Of a stretch of DNA of 64,000 nt, positions 37,187-45,341 are shown piece by piece. This DNA comes from GCA-003244245 sp050699515. GTDB lineage: Bacteria > Actinomycetota > Actinomycetes > Mycobacteriales > Pseudonocardiaceae. The DNA is taken from the NCBI GenBank assembly GCA_050699515.1, contig JBOHFF010000116.1, positions 16,861-80,860 of the forward strand, given 5' to 3'. Every line of letters begins with the position of its first letter. Within the stretch, counting starts at the first letter, position 1. Position numbers and translations under genes: made by a program. A model generated the notes under the pieces. That model had not been told where the DNA came from and searched no databases. It saw only the letters and a list, made by a program, of their open reading frames with translations.

Positions 37187-38062
37187 TCAGAAATCGATGC
37201 CGTGCCGGTGCAACCAGGCAATCGGGTTGATCTTCTGGCCGGCCGCGTTCCACACCTCGAAGTGCAGGTGCGGTCCGGTGGAGTGGCCCCGGTTGCCCAT
37301 CTCGGCGATCTTCTGGCCCGCTCGCACCTTCTGGCCCTCGGTCACGAGCGCGCGGTTGATGTGTCCATAAATGGTGGTGGTGCCGTCGGAGTGCAGAATG
37401 CGCACCCAGAGACCGAAGCCGCTGGCCGGCCCGGACTCCGCGACCACACCATCGGCAGCGGCGAGGATCGGTGTTCCGATCGAGTTGGCGAGGTCGATTC
37501 CCCAGTGGAACACACCCCATCGAGCTCCGTAGCCCGAAGTGAAGACCCCCTTGGTCGGCAGGGCGAACCGGATCCGGCTGGCTTCGGCCTCGCGTGCGAC
37601 GCGCTCGGCGACGAGGCGCTGGCCTTTGGCCATCGCCTGCACGGCTTCGACCGCGGCCGAGTCAGTGGGCCGGGTCACTGGGAGGTACTCCGGTGCCGGG
37701 GGAGCCCCACCGAGGCCGACGGTCGACGATGCCTGCTTCGACGACGCCAGCAAGGTGGCGTTGTCGGCAGTCGTCACGGCTGTCTGGTCGATCGTCTGGC
37801 CAGCGGCCACAAAGGCGCCCGCTGCGACGGCCGCAACCACCACCCGGCCGCGTGCGGTGGGCGAGGGGGCCGTGATGCGGTGCCGAACCCGGGCACCCGA
37901 AGGTGCGGCGCCTACGGTGGCGGTACCCGAGGTGACGGCACGTGACGGTGCGGTGCCCGAGGTGACGGTGCCCGAGGGCGCGATACCTGAGGAGCCAAGG
38001 CCCAGTGCTGCCTCAACCACCGGAGATGGTCTTCGGCCGCCTGGGGAGCGGTGTCGAGCCAA
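37187..38062 (-). CDS. M23 family metallopeptidase (peptidoglycan endopeptidase)
   Basis: A secreted or surface LytM-type peptidase of about 291 residues. A hydrophobic segment (VVVAAVAAGAFVAAG) near residue 85 anchors or exports it. Before it lies a Ser/Thr/Gly/Ala-rich repeat region (SGT-type units). A helical linker precedes the M23 domain with the zinc motif HWGIDLAN and GPHLHFEVW. TTG at 38062 (LARHRSPGGRRP) has GGAAGG 7 nt upstream; the longer frame from TTG 38137 lacks support. The downstream gap to the CxxC gene is 17 bp (convergent). Confidence 0.85.
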   Translation of the reverse strand: MARHRSPGGRRPSPVVEAALGLGSSGIAPSGTVTSGTAPSRAVTSGTATVGAAPSGARVRHRITAPSPTARGRVVVAAVAAGAFVAAGQTIDQTAVTTADNATLLASSKQASSTVGLGGAPPAPEYLPVTRPTDSAAVEAVQAMAKGQRLVAERVAREAEASRIRFALPTKGVFTSGYGARWGVFHWGIDLANSIGTPILAAADGVVAESGPASGFGLWVRILHSDGTTTIYGHINRALVTEGQKVRAGQKIAEMGNRGHSTGPHLHFEVWNAAGQKINPIAWLHRHGIDF

Positions 38063-38224
38063 AACCTGCCTTCCGTTGTACTTCGGACCGTGGCCGTGGA
38101 CCGGCGGAAGGTAACGAAAGGTGACATGCCGGAGCAAGGCGCCGTTCCGAGAAACGTCTAGCTGTATCGGCCAACGTCGCGTCTGACGCGCCGGGCGGTC
38201 GACTCGTGCCGGGTTGGAGGTGCC

Positions 38225-39157
38225 TTATGGGGTCAGCTTCGTCTCGTCGAGGTGGATCAGTGCGCTCGCCACGGTGCGCACGACCCGCGGGTCGACCGGC
38301 AGGGACAGGTGGCCCACGTCGCTGAGCCGATAATTGATCACGAGGAGGTCCGGATGATCCAGCTTGGCGTTGCGCTGGGGCACGATCCACCCGTCCAGAT
38401 CGCTCCACACCGCGACGAAGTGGGTGCGGCACCCCGGTGCGGGTTCCGCGAGCTCGGCCATGATGTCGGAGTGTGGGCGTAGCTGGTTCAGCACCGGGGT
38501 GGGCAGCAGGTAGGCGGTCAGGGTTCCGTGGTGCGGCGTGCCCAGAGTGACGAGGGTGTGCACCCGGGCGTCGCCGCCCAGCCGCTGGACGTAGTAGCGA
38601 GCGACCAGCCCACCGAGCGAATGTCCCACCACGTGCACCTGCTCCGCGCCGGTCGCCTCGCAGATCCGGTCAACCTCACGCCCCAGCTCATGGGCCGCGC
38701 TGCGCACGTTGCCGGTCAGTGCGGTCAGGACGCTGTAGTTGAGGCAATGGACCACGCCGAAACCACTCCGGCGGAAGGCTCTGCCCAGCACCCTGAACAC
38801 CGATCGGTTGTCGGCGAAGCCGTGCACCAGCAGGATCGGTGTCCCCACGGTGCGCACGTCGGCGAGCACGAGACCGCGCTCAGCCGGGGACAACTCGTCG
38901 GTGCGGTAATAGTCGTACTGACCGCCCGGGCTTAGCTGCTCGGTCAGCGCGCCCCACGGATACATCACCAGGTGCGTGACCAGCACCCCGGCCTCCCTCG
39001 CCAACCCCCGCAGGCCGGCCGGACGAGCGACGGTGGCGACGGTATGGGCCAGCGCGCTCAATGCCGTGTGCGTCGATGCCACAACCAGCCTCGCCGCATG
39101 CCCGCCATAGCTGACCAGCTGGCGCGCCGCGAGCCAGGGCTGGGCGGCGGAGTCCAT
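38225..39157 (-). CDS. Lipase-like alpha/beta hydrolase
   Basis: A 310-residue protein with LLVHGFADNRSVF, the nucleophile elbow VVGHSLGGLVARYYV and a C-terminal GHLSLPVDP with the likely His. It matches the triacylglycerol lipase / PGAP1-like group (GTPHHGT after the elbow). No clear signal peptide; the N-terminus is amphipathic. ATG at 39157 has TATGGT 7 nt upstream and no Shine-Dalgarno, so it is probably leaderless. Divergent from the B12-binding gene. Confidence 0.85.
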   Translation of the reverse strand: MDSAAQPWLAARQLVSYGGHAARLVVASTHTALSALAHTVATVARPAGLRGLAREAGVLVTHLVMYPWGALTEQLSPGGQYDYYRTDELSPAERGLVLADVRTVGTPILLVHGFADNRSVFRVLGRAFRRSGFGVVHCLNYSVLTALTGNVRSAAHELGREVDRICEATGAEQVHVVGHSLGGLVARYYVQRLGGDARVHTLVTLGTPHHGTLTAYLLPTPVLNQLRPHSDIMAELAEPAPGCRTHFVAVWSDLDGWIVPQRNAKLDHPDLLVINYRLSDVGHLSLPVDPRVVRTVASALIHLDETKLTP

Positions 39158-39164
39158 GCACCTC

Positions 39165-39170
39165 ACCATA
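39165..39170 (-). promoter_or_regulatory. Candidate -10 for the leaderless lipase gene
   Basis: Reverse strand TATGGT, 7 nt before ATG 39157, with no ribosome binding site. Confidence 0.4.
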
Positions 39171-39198
39171 GGTTCTCGGGGGTGCTGCCTGCACGAGC

Positions 39199-39204
39199 TA
39201 CCCT
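39199..39204 (+). promoter_or_regulatory. Candidate -10 for the leaderless B12-binding gene
   Basis: TACCCT lies 7 nt before ATG 39212. It stands back to back with the lipase -10, about 30 bp away. Confidence 0.4.
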
Positions 39205-39211
39205 TGACGAG

Positions 39212-39619
39212 ATGAGCGGACGCATCCGGGTGGTGGTCGCCAAACCGGGGCTCGACGGGCACGACCGCGGCGCCAAGGTCGTCGCTCGGGCGCTGCGCGA
39301 CGCTGGTATGGAGGTCGTCTACACCGGGTTGCACCAGACGCCGGAGCAGATCGTGGAGACCGCGCTGCAGGAAGACGCCGACGCGGTGGGGCTGTCGGTG
39401 CTCTCCGGTGCGCACATGACCCTGTTCGCCAGGGTCATCGAGCTGCTCGAGGCCAAGGGTGCCACTGATGTGGTGGTCTTCGGCGGCGGGATCATCCCCG
39501 AGCAGGACATCCCGGCGCTCACCGAGCTCGGGGTGGCCAAAGTCTTCACCCCGGGTGCCAGCACGCATGAGATCGTCGACTGGGTCCGCGCCGCGGTCGC
39601 CGCTGCCGCGGTGGAATGA
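39212..39619 (+). CDS. Stand-alone cobalamin-binding protein (methylmalonyl-CoA mutase C-terminal type)
   Basis: A 135-residue protein matching only the B12-binding domain of acyl-CoA mutases. The DxHxxG signature is Asp15, His17, Gly20 in KPGLDGHDRG, followed by VGLSVLSGAHM and VVFGGGIIPEQD. His17 would be the lower axial cobalt ligand. No large mutase subunit is adjacent, so it may serve a catalytic subunit encoded elsewhere (for example isobutyryl-CoA or related mutase) or act as a sensor. It lies just upstream of sucCD. Confidence 0.88.
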   Translation: MSGRIRVVVAKPGLDGHDRGAKVVARALRDAGMEVVYTGLHQTPEQIVETALQEDADAVGLSVLSGAHMTLFARVIELLEAKGATDVVVFGGGIIPEQDIPALTELGVAKVFTPGASTHEIVDWVRAAVAAAAVE

Positions 39620-39692
39620 TCCCGGTGGAGTGATCACAGGGGAGTGATCACAGTCACCGGTGCCGCGCGGTCCCTGCCGGGCAGCAGCTGGA

Positions 39693-39698
39693 TAGGGT
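39693..39698 (+). promoter_or_regulatory. Candidate -10 for leaderless sucC
   Basis: TAGGGT lies 7 nt before the GTG at 39706; no ribosome binding site. Confidence 0.4.
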
Positions 39699-39705
39699 CG
39701 GCGGC

Positions 39706-40887
39706 GTGGATCTGTACGAATATCAGGCGAGAGATCTCTTCGACGCCCACGGCGTGCCGGTCCTGCCCGGCCGCGTCGTCACCACCGGCGAGCAGGCGCG
39801 GGCGGCCGCGACGGAGCTGGGCGGCGCGGTCGTGGTCAAGGCCCAGGTGAAAACCGGTGGCCGTGGCAAGGCCGGTGGGGTGCAGCTGGCCAGCAGTCCC
39901 GACGAGGCGGCGCGCAAGGCGGCCGGGATCCTGGGCATGGACATCAAGGGTCACACCGTCCACCGGGTGCTCATCGCCCCGGCCTGCGAGATCGTCGCGG
40001 AGTACTACCTCTCGCTGCTCCTGGACCGCACTCACCGCAGCTTCCTCGCGATGGCCAGCGTGCAAGGCGGGATGGACATCGAGGAGGTGGCGGCGACCAC
40101 GCCCGACGCGCTGGCCAAGATCCCGATCGACCCGGTTCGCGGCGTCGACGCCGCGAAGGCCGCCGAGATCGTCGCGGCGGCCAGGTTCCCGGCGGAGGTG
40201 GCGCAGGCTGCGGCTGAGACGGTCCTGCGGCTGTGGGAGTGTCTCGTCGCCGAGGACGCCACCCTGGTGGAGGTGAACCCGCTGGTCCGCGACGCGAAGG
40301 GATCGATCATCGCGCTGGACGGGAAGGTGACCCTCGACGACAATGCCGCCTTCCGCCACCCCGGCCACGCGGAGCTCGCCGACCCGGCCGGGCAGGATCC
40401 GCTCGAGGCCAGGGCCAAGGCCCGTCACCTCAACTACGTCAAGCTCGACGGGCAGGTCGGCATCATCGGCAACGGTGCGGGACTGGTCATGTCCACCCTC
40501 GATGTGGTCGCCTACGCCGGGCGGGCCCATGGGGGGATGCGCCCGGCGAACTTCCTCGATATCGGCGGTGGCGCGAACGCGCAGGTGATGGCCGACGGGC
40601 TGGACATCGTCCTCGGCGACCCAGACGTGCACTCGGTGTTCGTCAACGTCTTCGGCGGGATCACCGCCTGCGACCAGGTGGCCACCGGCATCGTGCAGGC
40701 GCTGGACATCCTGGGTGCGGCCGCGGCCAAGCCGCTGGTGGTCCGGCTGGATGGCAATAATGTCGCCGAAGGCCGCCGGATTCTCGCCCACGCGGCGCAC
40801 CCACTGGTCTCGATGGTGGACACAATGGATGCTGCGGCAGACAAGGCCGCGCAGCTGGCTGCGCGCAGCAGCGCCAAAGGAGCCTGA
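39706..40887 (+). CDS. sucC: Succinyl-CoA synthetase beta subunit
   Basis: The 393-residue ADP-forming subunit has an ATP-grasp N-terminus (MDLYEYQARDLFDAHGVPV, VVKAQVKTGGRGKAGGVQ) and the C-terminal flavodoxin-like domain (NGAGLVMSTLDVVAYAGG-type loop and VFVNVFGGITACDQVATGI). It catalyses the TCA substrate-level phosphorylation step with SucD, which follows after 3 bp. GTG start, likely leaderless. Confidence 0.96.
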   Translation: MDLYEYQARDLFDAHGVPVLPGRVVTTGEQARAAATELGGAVVVKAQVKTGGRGKAGGVQLASSPDEAARKAAGILGMDIKGHTVHRVLIAPACEIVAEYYLSLLLDRTHRSFLAMASVQGGMDIEEVAATTPDALAKIPIDPVRGVDAAKAAEIVAAARFPAEVAQAAAETVLRLWECLVAEDATLVEVNPLVRDAKGSIIALDGKVTLDDNAAFRHPGHAELADPAGQDPLEARAKARHLNYVKLDGQVGIIGNGAGLVMSTLDVVAYAGRAHGGMRPANFLDIGGGANAQVMADGLDIVLGDPDVHSVFVNVFGGITACDQVATGIVQALDILGAAAAKPLVVRLDGNNVAEGRRILAHAAHPLVSMVDTMDAAADKAAQLAARSSAKGA

Positions 40888-40890
40888 GAC

Positions 40891-41796
40891 GTGGCAATCT
40901 TCCTGACCAAGGACTCCAGGATCATCGTCCAGGGCATGACCGGCGCGGAGGGCCGCAGGCACACCCAGCGGATGCTGCACGCCGGCAGCCAGGTCGTCGG
41001 CGGGGTCACCCCGGGCAAGGGCGGCCAGACCGTCGACTTCGACGGCGCCTCGCTGCCCGTGTTCGCCTCGGTGGCCGAGTCGATGGCGGCGACCGGAGCC
41101 GACGTCAGCGTGGTCTTCGTGCCACCCCGATTCGCCAAGGCCGCGGTCCTGGAGGCCACCGAGGCCGGGATCGGGCTGATCGTGGTGATCACCGAAGGGA
41201 TCCCGGTGCACGACGCCGCCTCCTTCTGCGCGCAGGCGGGCGCCACCGGGCTGGCGACCGGTGCGGTGCAAACCCGAATCGTTGGCCCGAACTGTCCTGG
41301 CGTGATCAGCCCAGGTGCCTCGAATGCGGGGATCATCCCCGCGGACATCACCGGCCCGGGCCGCATCGGGCTGGTGTCGAAATCGGGCACCCTGACCTAC
41401 CAGATGATGTTCGAGCTGCGCGACATCGGTTTCTCCACCTGCGTGGGAATCGGCGGTGACCCGGTGATCGGCACCACCCACATCGACGCGCTGCAGGCAT
41501 TCGAGGACGACCCCGACACCGCGGCCATCGTGATGATCGGCGAGATCGGCGGGGACGCCGAGGAACGCGCGGCTGACTACATCAGGACCCACATCACCAA
41601 ACCGGTGATCGGGTACATCGCCGGGTTCACCGCGCCCGAAGGCAAGACCATGGGCCACGCCGGCGCCATCGTCTCCGGCTCCGCCGGTACCGCCGCGGCG
41701 AAGAAGGACGCCCTGGAGGCGGTCGGTGTCCAGGTCGGCACCACACCCAGCGACACCGCGCAACTGATGCGCCGCACCATCACCTCGTTGCCCTGA
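40891..41796 (+). CDS. sucD: Succinyl-CoA synthetase alpha subunit
   Basis: A 301-residue CoA-binding subunit. It shows the CoA-domain start IIVQGMTGAEGRRHTQRML and NCPGVISPG. The phosphohistidine is His256 in MGHAGAIVSG. GTG start follows AAAGGAG at the end of sucC. Operon with sucC. Confidence 0.96.
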   Translation: MAIFLTKDSRIIVQGMTGAEGRRHTQRMLHAGSQVVGGVTPGKGGQTVDFDGASLPVFASVAESMAATGADVSVVFVPPRFAKAAVLEATEAGIGLIVVITEGIPVHDAASFCAQAGATGLATGAVQTRIVGPNCPGVISPGASNAGIIPADITGPGRIGLVSKSGTLTYQMMFELRDIGFSTCVGIGGDPVIGTTHIDALQAFEDDPDTAAIVMIGEIGGDAEERAADYIRTHITKPVIGYIAGFTAPEGKTMGHAGAIVSGSAGTAAAKKDALEAVGVQVGTTPSDTAQLMRRTITSLP

Positions 41797-41910
41797 GGGT
41801 CGCTCACCGCCACTAACCTCGGTTGCGAAGCGGGCGCATTACCCCGATCCGGTTACATCAGTGGCGCGTCGGCCAGGTGATCGCCGCGACCGCGGCATCC
41901 GGCTGCGAGG

Positions 41911-43212
41911 GTGGAGGCCGTGAGCCTGCTGCTGTCACCGGTGCCCCGTGACCTGGCAGCTGAGAGCACTGGCCCCGGCTGGGGCCAGTTGAGCTGGGGT
42001 ATCCGGATCAGCGCGGCCTGCCTGCCGGCCGCCATCAGTTATCTGGCCGCTGTTGCGGTGTTCGCCGCGCTCACCGCGGCCGGTGGGGCCGAGAGCTCGG
42101 TGGCCGCAGCGGCCCGGGTGGGTGCGATGGGCTGGCTGGCCGCGCACCACGTCCCGTTGACGATCGACGGCGCCTCGCTCGGTGTCCTGCCGCTGCTGCT
42201 CACCGTGCTGCTCGGCGCGCTGGTGGCCCGCGGCGCGGCGCGCATGGCGGCCCGTTGTGGGCTCGACCAGCCGGCGGACGCGGGGTGGGTGGTCGGCGCG
42301 ATCGCCAGCACCCACGGCGTCCTGGGTGCGGTCCTGGCGCTGGTGGCCATCCCGGTGACGGTCACGGCGGATCCCGCGCTGGCCGCTGTCGCCTGCGCGC
42401 TGGTCGCGGGGGCCGCCGCGGTGGTGGGCCTGGTCCGGCCCTGCGGGCTGCTTCCGGTGGCGCTGCGTCAGGCTCCCGACTGGGTACGGCCCGGCGTGGA
42501 TGCCGGGCTGTGGGGACTGGCGGTCCTGCTCGCCACCGGCCTGGGCACCGTGTTCATCGCTCTCGTTGTGTCCGCGTTCGAGGTCGTCGAGCTCTCGGGC
42601 CCCGACGCTGGCAGCGTTCTCGGCTTGATCGTCCTGTCGCTCGGGTACCTGCCCAACGCGGCGATCGCCGGACTGTCCTGGCTGGCTGGACCGGGTTTCT
42701 CGATCGGAGCGTTGTCGATCAGCCCGTTCGCGGTGCACGCCGGACCAGTGCCGGCGGTGCCTCTGCTGGCTGCCCTGCCGCAGGGTCCTGCGCAGCCCTG
42801 GTGGGGAGTCTCGCTGGTGGTGCCGCTGCTGGTCGGGGCGGCGGTGGGCCGGCGTTGCGCTATCACTACCAGCGACCGAGCCCAGCGGCTGCGGATCCTG
42901 GCCGTGGCCGCCACGGTGATGGCGCTGGGCAGCGCAGTGCTCGGCGCACTGGCCGGCGGCCGGCTGGGCGCGGCAGCATTCGACCCCGTCGAGGTTCCGT
43001 TCGGCACCCTCATGCTGGCCGTGCTGGCCGCGACCCTGCTCGGCGGCAGCGCCGCCACCCTCCTGTCTCCCCCCGCCGCCAGGTCAGCACCCAATACACC
43101 CACCGAACCCGCTACTCCAGGTGACGCCGACGCCGATCACGACGCCGCCTCCCCGACGGATCGTGATCACGAAGCTGAGGCGGCCGGGATCCCGAACAGT
43201 TCACAACACTGA
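41911..43212 (+). CDS. DUF6350 / PerM-like integral membrane protein
   Basis: A 433-residue protein with about ten hydrophobic segments and an acidic, low-complexity C-terminal tail (TPGDADADHDAASPTDRDHE). It resembles the actinobacterial membrane protein that follows sucD (PerM, Rv0955 in M. tuberculosis, implicated in cell division under stress). In related genomes purN and purH usually come next; here the accessory block begins instead. GTG at 41911 or 41920; neither has ideal Shine-Dalgarno spacing. Its last codons overlap hsdR debris on the other strand. Confidence 0.83.
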   Translation: MEAVSLLLSPVPRDLAAESTGPGWGQLSWGIRISAACLPAAISYLAAVAVFAALTAAGGAESSVAAAARVGAMGWLAAHHVPLTIDGASLGVLPLLLTVLLGALVARGAARMAARCGLDQPADAGWVVGAIASTHGVLGAVLALVAIPVTVTADPALAAVACALVAGAAAVVGLVRPCGLLPVALRQAPDWVRPGVDAGLWGLAVLLATGLGTVFIALVVSAFEVVELSGPDAGSVLGLIVLSLGYLPNAAIAGLSWLAGPGFSIGALSISPFAVHAGPVPAVPLLAALPQGPAQPWWGVSLVVPLLVGAAVGRRCAITTSDRAQRLRILAVAATVMALGSAVLGALAGGRLGAAAFDPVEVPFGTLMLAVLAATLLGGSAATLLSPPAARSAPNTPTEPATPGDADADHDAASPTDRDHEAEAAGIPNSSQH

Positions 43213-43720
43213 AGGCAGCACTGACCTCTCGGGCGTGGGCGGTCTGCGGCGGCCATCCAGTCCGTGCGTACGTCGCGGCGCATGACCGAAACCAGTTCCT
43301 GAGCTATCCGTGCCAGGACGTCCTCGCCCTGCTCGGCGACGGCCGACTCGTTCTGGGGCAACGGCGTCGTAGCACGCGAGTTCGTCGGAGTTCAGCGGCG
43401 GGGAGAAGCGCGCCACGGCTTGACTCTGCGGCCACCTCCTTGGCCAGCTCGATCAACTCGGCGATGACCTCGGCCGAGTCAGCTGCTGGTTGGTGTCCTT
43501 GTTCATCAGTTCGGTGAGGCGTTCGGAGAAGGCGGCGTCGTAGATGTCGAGGACATCCCCGGCGGCCGCAGATTCCGCGATGAGCTGCCCCAGGAGTCGT
43601 TGGATCTCCTCCGGGATCGGCTCGCCGCGCGACTGTCGGTCCTCGGCGTCGTACTTCGCCATCCACACCCGGATCTCTTTGTAGAACCGCACCTCGGAGT
43701 TCAGTGGGTCAGGGTGTCGC
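43167..43720 (-). pseudogene. Type I restriction HsdR C-terminal remnant (reverse strand)
   Basis: Three reverse frames in series resemble the HsdR C-terminal helical region. These are FYKEIRVWMAKYDAEDRQSRGE..., then EVIAELIELAKEVAAES, then PPLNSDELACYDAVAPNESAVAEQGEDVLARIAQELVSVMRRDVRTDW. At least two frameshifts separate them. No hsdM or hsdS is present nearby. The fragment ends where the second remnant (44690-44880, other strand) would continue. Confidence 0.7.
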
Positions 43721-43856
43721 TGCCACCAGCTACGCCGGCCACAGGGCCAATCGAGGCTGAGCTGAGGCAGTTTGATCGGTGACGACTCTCGTAATCGTGG
43801 CTGCGGGAAGGAGGCGATGGTGATGGGAGGCGATGGTGATGCTTCGGGCTCCTGAC

Positions 43857-43990
43857 CCAATGCCACTTAGCTAAGGATGACAAAGTGGCTCATGATCACC
43901 GTTTTGGTGTCGAAAGTGACAAAATGTGTCGAATTCGGCACCAAAACGGTGATCATGAACGGTTCGGCGGCCCTAACTTAGTGACATTGG
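43857..43990. mobile_element. MITE-like palindromic element
   Basis: About 134 bp with imperfect terminal inverted repeats (43857-43876 starting CCAATGCCACTTAGC; 43972-43990 ending AGTGACATTGG). It also has a long inner inverted repeat: CATGATCACCGTTTTGGTG (43891-43909) faces its exact complement at 43939-43957, and the stem extends five more pairs inward with one G-T. No coding capacity. This fits a non-autonomous element moved by a transposase in trans; the parent is not in the window. Confidence 0.6.
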
Positions 43991-44689
43991 CCCTCCGCCT
44001 CCCGCCTGGGCGCTGCCAGCGGGCCCTCATCCGACCCGAGGGTCCGCTAATCGTCCTCAGAGCCATCGGGTCCGCCAGCCCGGCCCGCCTCACAGTCGCA
44101 ACTCAACGACTGTCGACCGCAGCGCGGATACTCCTCCACATCGCAGCTCTCACCGTGAAACTGCCCGGGGAGCGCAGCGTAGTCATGACAAGTGGACGGC
44201 GTCCGCTCTCCCCATCCGTCTTCTCAGGTTAATCCGTATTCAATATCTCTTACGGCGCGCCAATGTTCCAAAAACCTTCCCTTCGTGCGTCAATGTGTGG
44301 CCTTAAGAAGGCTTCGACAAATAGGGCTACCACGGCAGACTTTCCTGCCGATAGCAGCAAATTCCACACAATGCTCAAGTTGGACTCTCACCTACTGGTT
44401 GCATTTCTGAAGGATTGGCGGAGTCGCGTGGTAGTTCGCTGAGCCCTCCGTGCAAGACCTGATTTTTGCGGCCTTTGTCACACGCTGGTCGCTTCGTAGG
44501 TTTCAGGTGTTACGGGGTGCTGGGCGGGTTCTGTCAGCCGGGCGCCGCGCGGGGACCGGCCGCCAGGCGCCGCCTTGAAGAGGGAAGGAGATTCTGAACG
44601 CACGGATTCAGACTCTCTGTGGGGCTCGGTGGCTCCCCCTTTGTACCTACTGGCCGCAGTCACGGTCCTCCGAGGTGGAGCCGGCTTCG
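43991..44689. other. Gene-poor region in the island
   Basis: About 700 bp, partly AT-richer (44230-44420), with no supported coding region. Open frames here lack recognisable domains and ribosome binding sites. Confidence 0.5.
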
Positions 44690-44880
44690 GAGTGCGCGCC
44701 AAGCTGCGTTCGTCGATCAGGCGACTGCTCATCAAACACGGCTGCCCCCGGACAAGCAGCCCGGCGCGATCAAGCTGGTGCTGGAGCAGATGGAATCCAT
44801 GGCCCGCGATACGCCGCCGAACGCACATGAACGACCCGCCTTATCGCGGATGCGGCACCGTCGTGCCAGCGTGGCGTAGC
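44690..44880 (+). pseudogene. HsdR extreme C-terminal remnant (forward strand)
   Basis: AKLRSSIRRLLIKHGCP in one frame and PPDKQPGAIKLVLEQMESMA in the next match the HsdR end that would follow the DW motif of the reverse-strand remnant at 43167. The two pieces therefore come from one gene split by an inversion. Confidence 0.6.
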
Positions 44881-44890
44881 TCATCGGGAC

Positions 44891-45259
44891 ATGCAGGGTC
44901 ACACCCGAGCTGCGTACGCTCATCTCCGCCGGCGACGCTTGAGCGCCGAGGAACTGGTGGCACGACACCGCAGACTGCCGCGAGTGGACCACGCATGCAT
45001 GCGCATGCATGCATGCGCATGCATGGAAAAGCTCGGTGCGGCCGTCGTCGACTTTGACCCGCTGCCTTTCGACGGCGACGCTGCCGCCCGATACGGGACA
45101 TTGGTTGCGCTGGCCGTCGCCGCTGGCCGCGATCCACGGCCCCGCACGATGGATCTGATGATCGCCGCGATCGCCTCGACCAGGGACGTCCCGCTGTACA
45201 CGCGTAACGCGGACGACTTCAAGGGCTTGGACAGTGTCATGACCGTGATCGCAGTGTGA
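44891..45259 (+). pseudogene. Truncated PIN-domain (VapC-type) toxin with simple-repeat insertion
   Basis: The 122-residue open frame has a helical RAAYAHLRRRRLSAEELVARH and a clear PIN C-terminus (RTMDLMIAAIASTRDVPLYTRNADDFKGLD). Between them it reads HACMRMHACACM, encoded by a GCAT simple repeat. The N-terminal strand with the first catalytic Asp is missing. Either a dead toxin or a fragment; no antitoxin precedes it. Confidence 0.6.
44994..45025. repeat. 32-bp perfect palindrome of alternating purine-pyrimidine
   Basis: GCAT/GCGCAT units form a sequence identical to its own reverse complement over 32 bp. Alternating Y-R sequence of this type can adopt Z-DNA or cruciform form. It interrupts the PIN-domain frame. 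Confidence 0.85.
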
Positions 45260-45341
45260 TCATCTCCTGCGGTCGCCCAGGCGCATTCGTCGACCAGGAG
45301 CGCGGATCGCCCAGTTTTATACGGCGGATCGCCCACGCCGT

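Noticed and set aside
38063..38220. Possible c-di-AMP riboswitch before the M23 peptidase
   Set aside because: Such riboswitches precede some actinobacterial cell-wall hydrolases, but I could not match the conserved core here. A covariance model search would decide.
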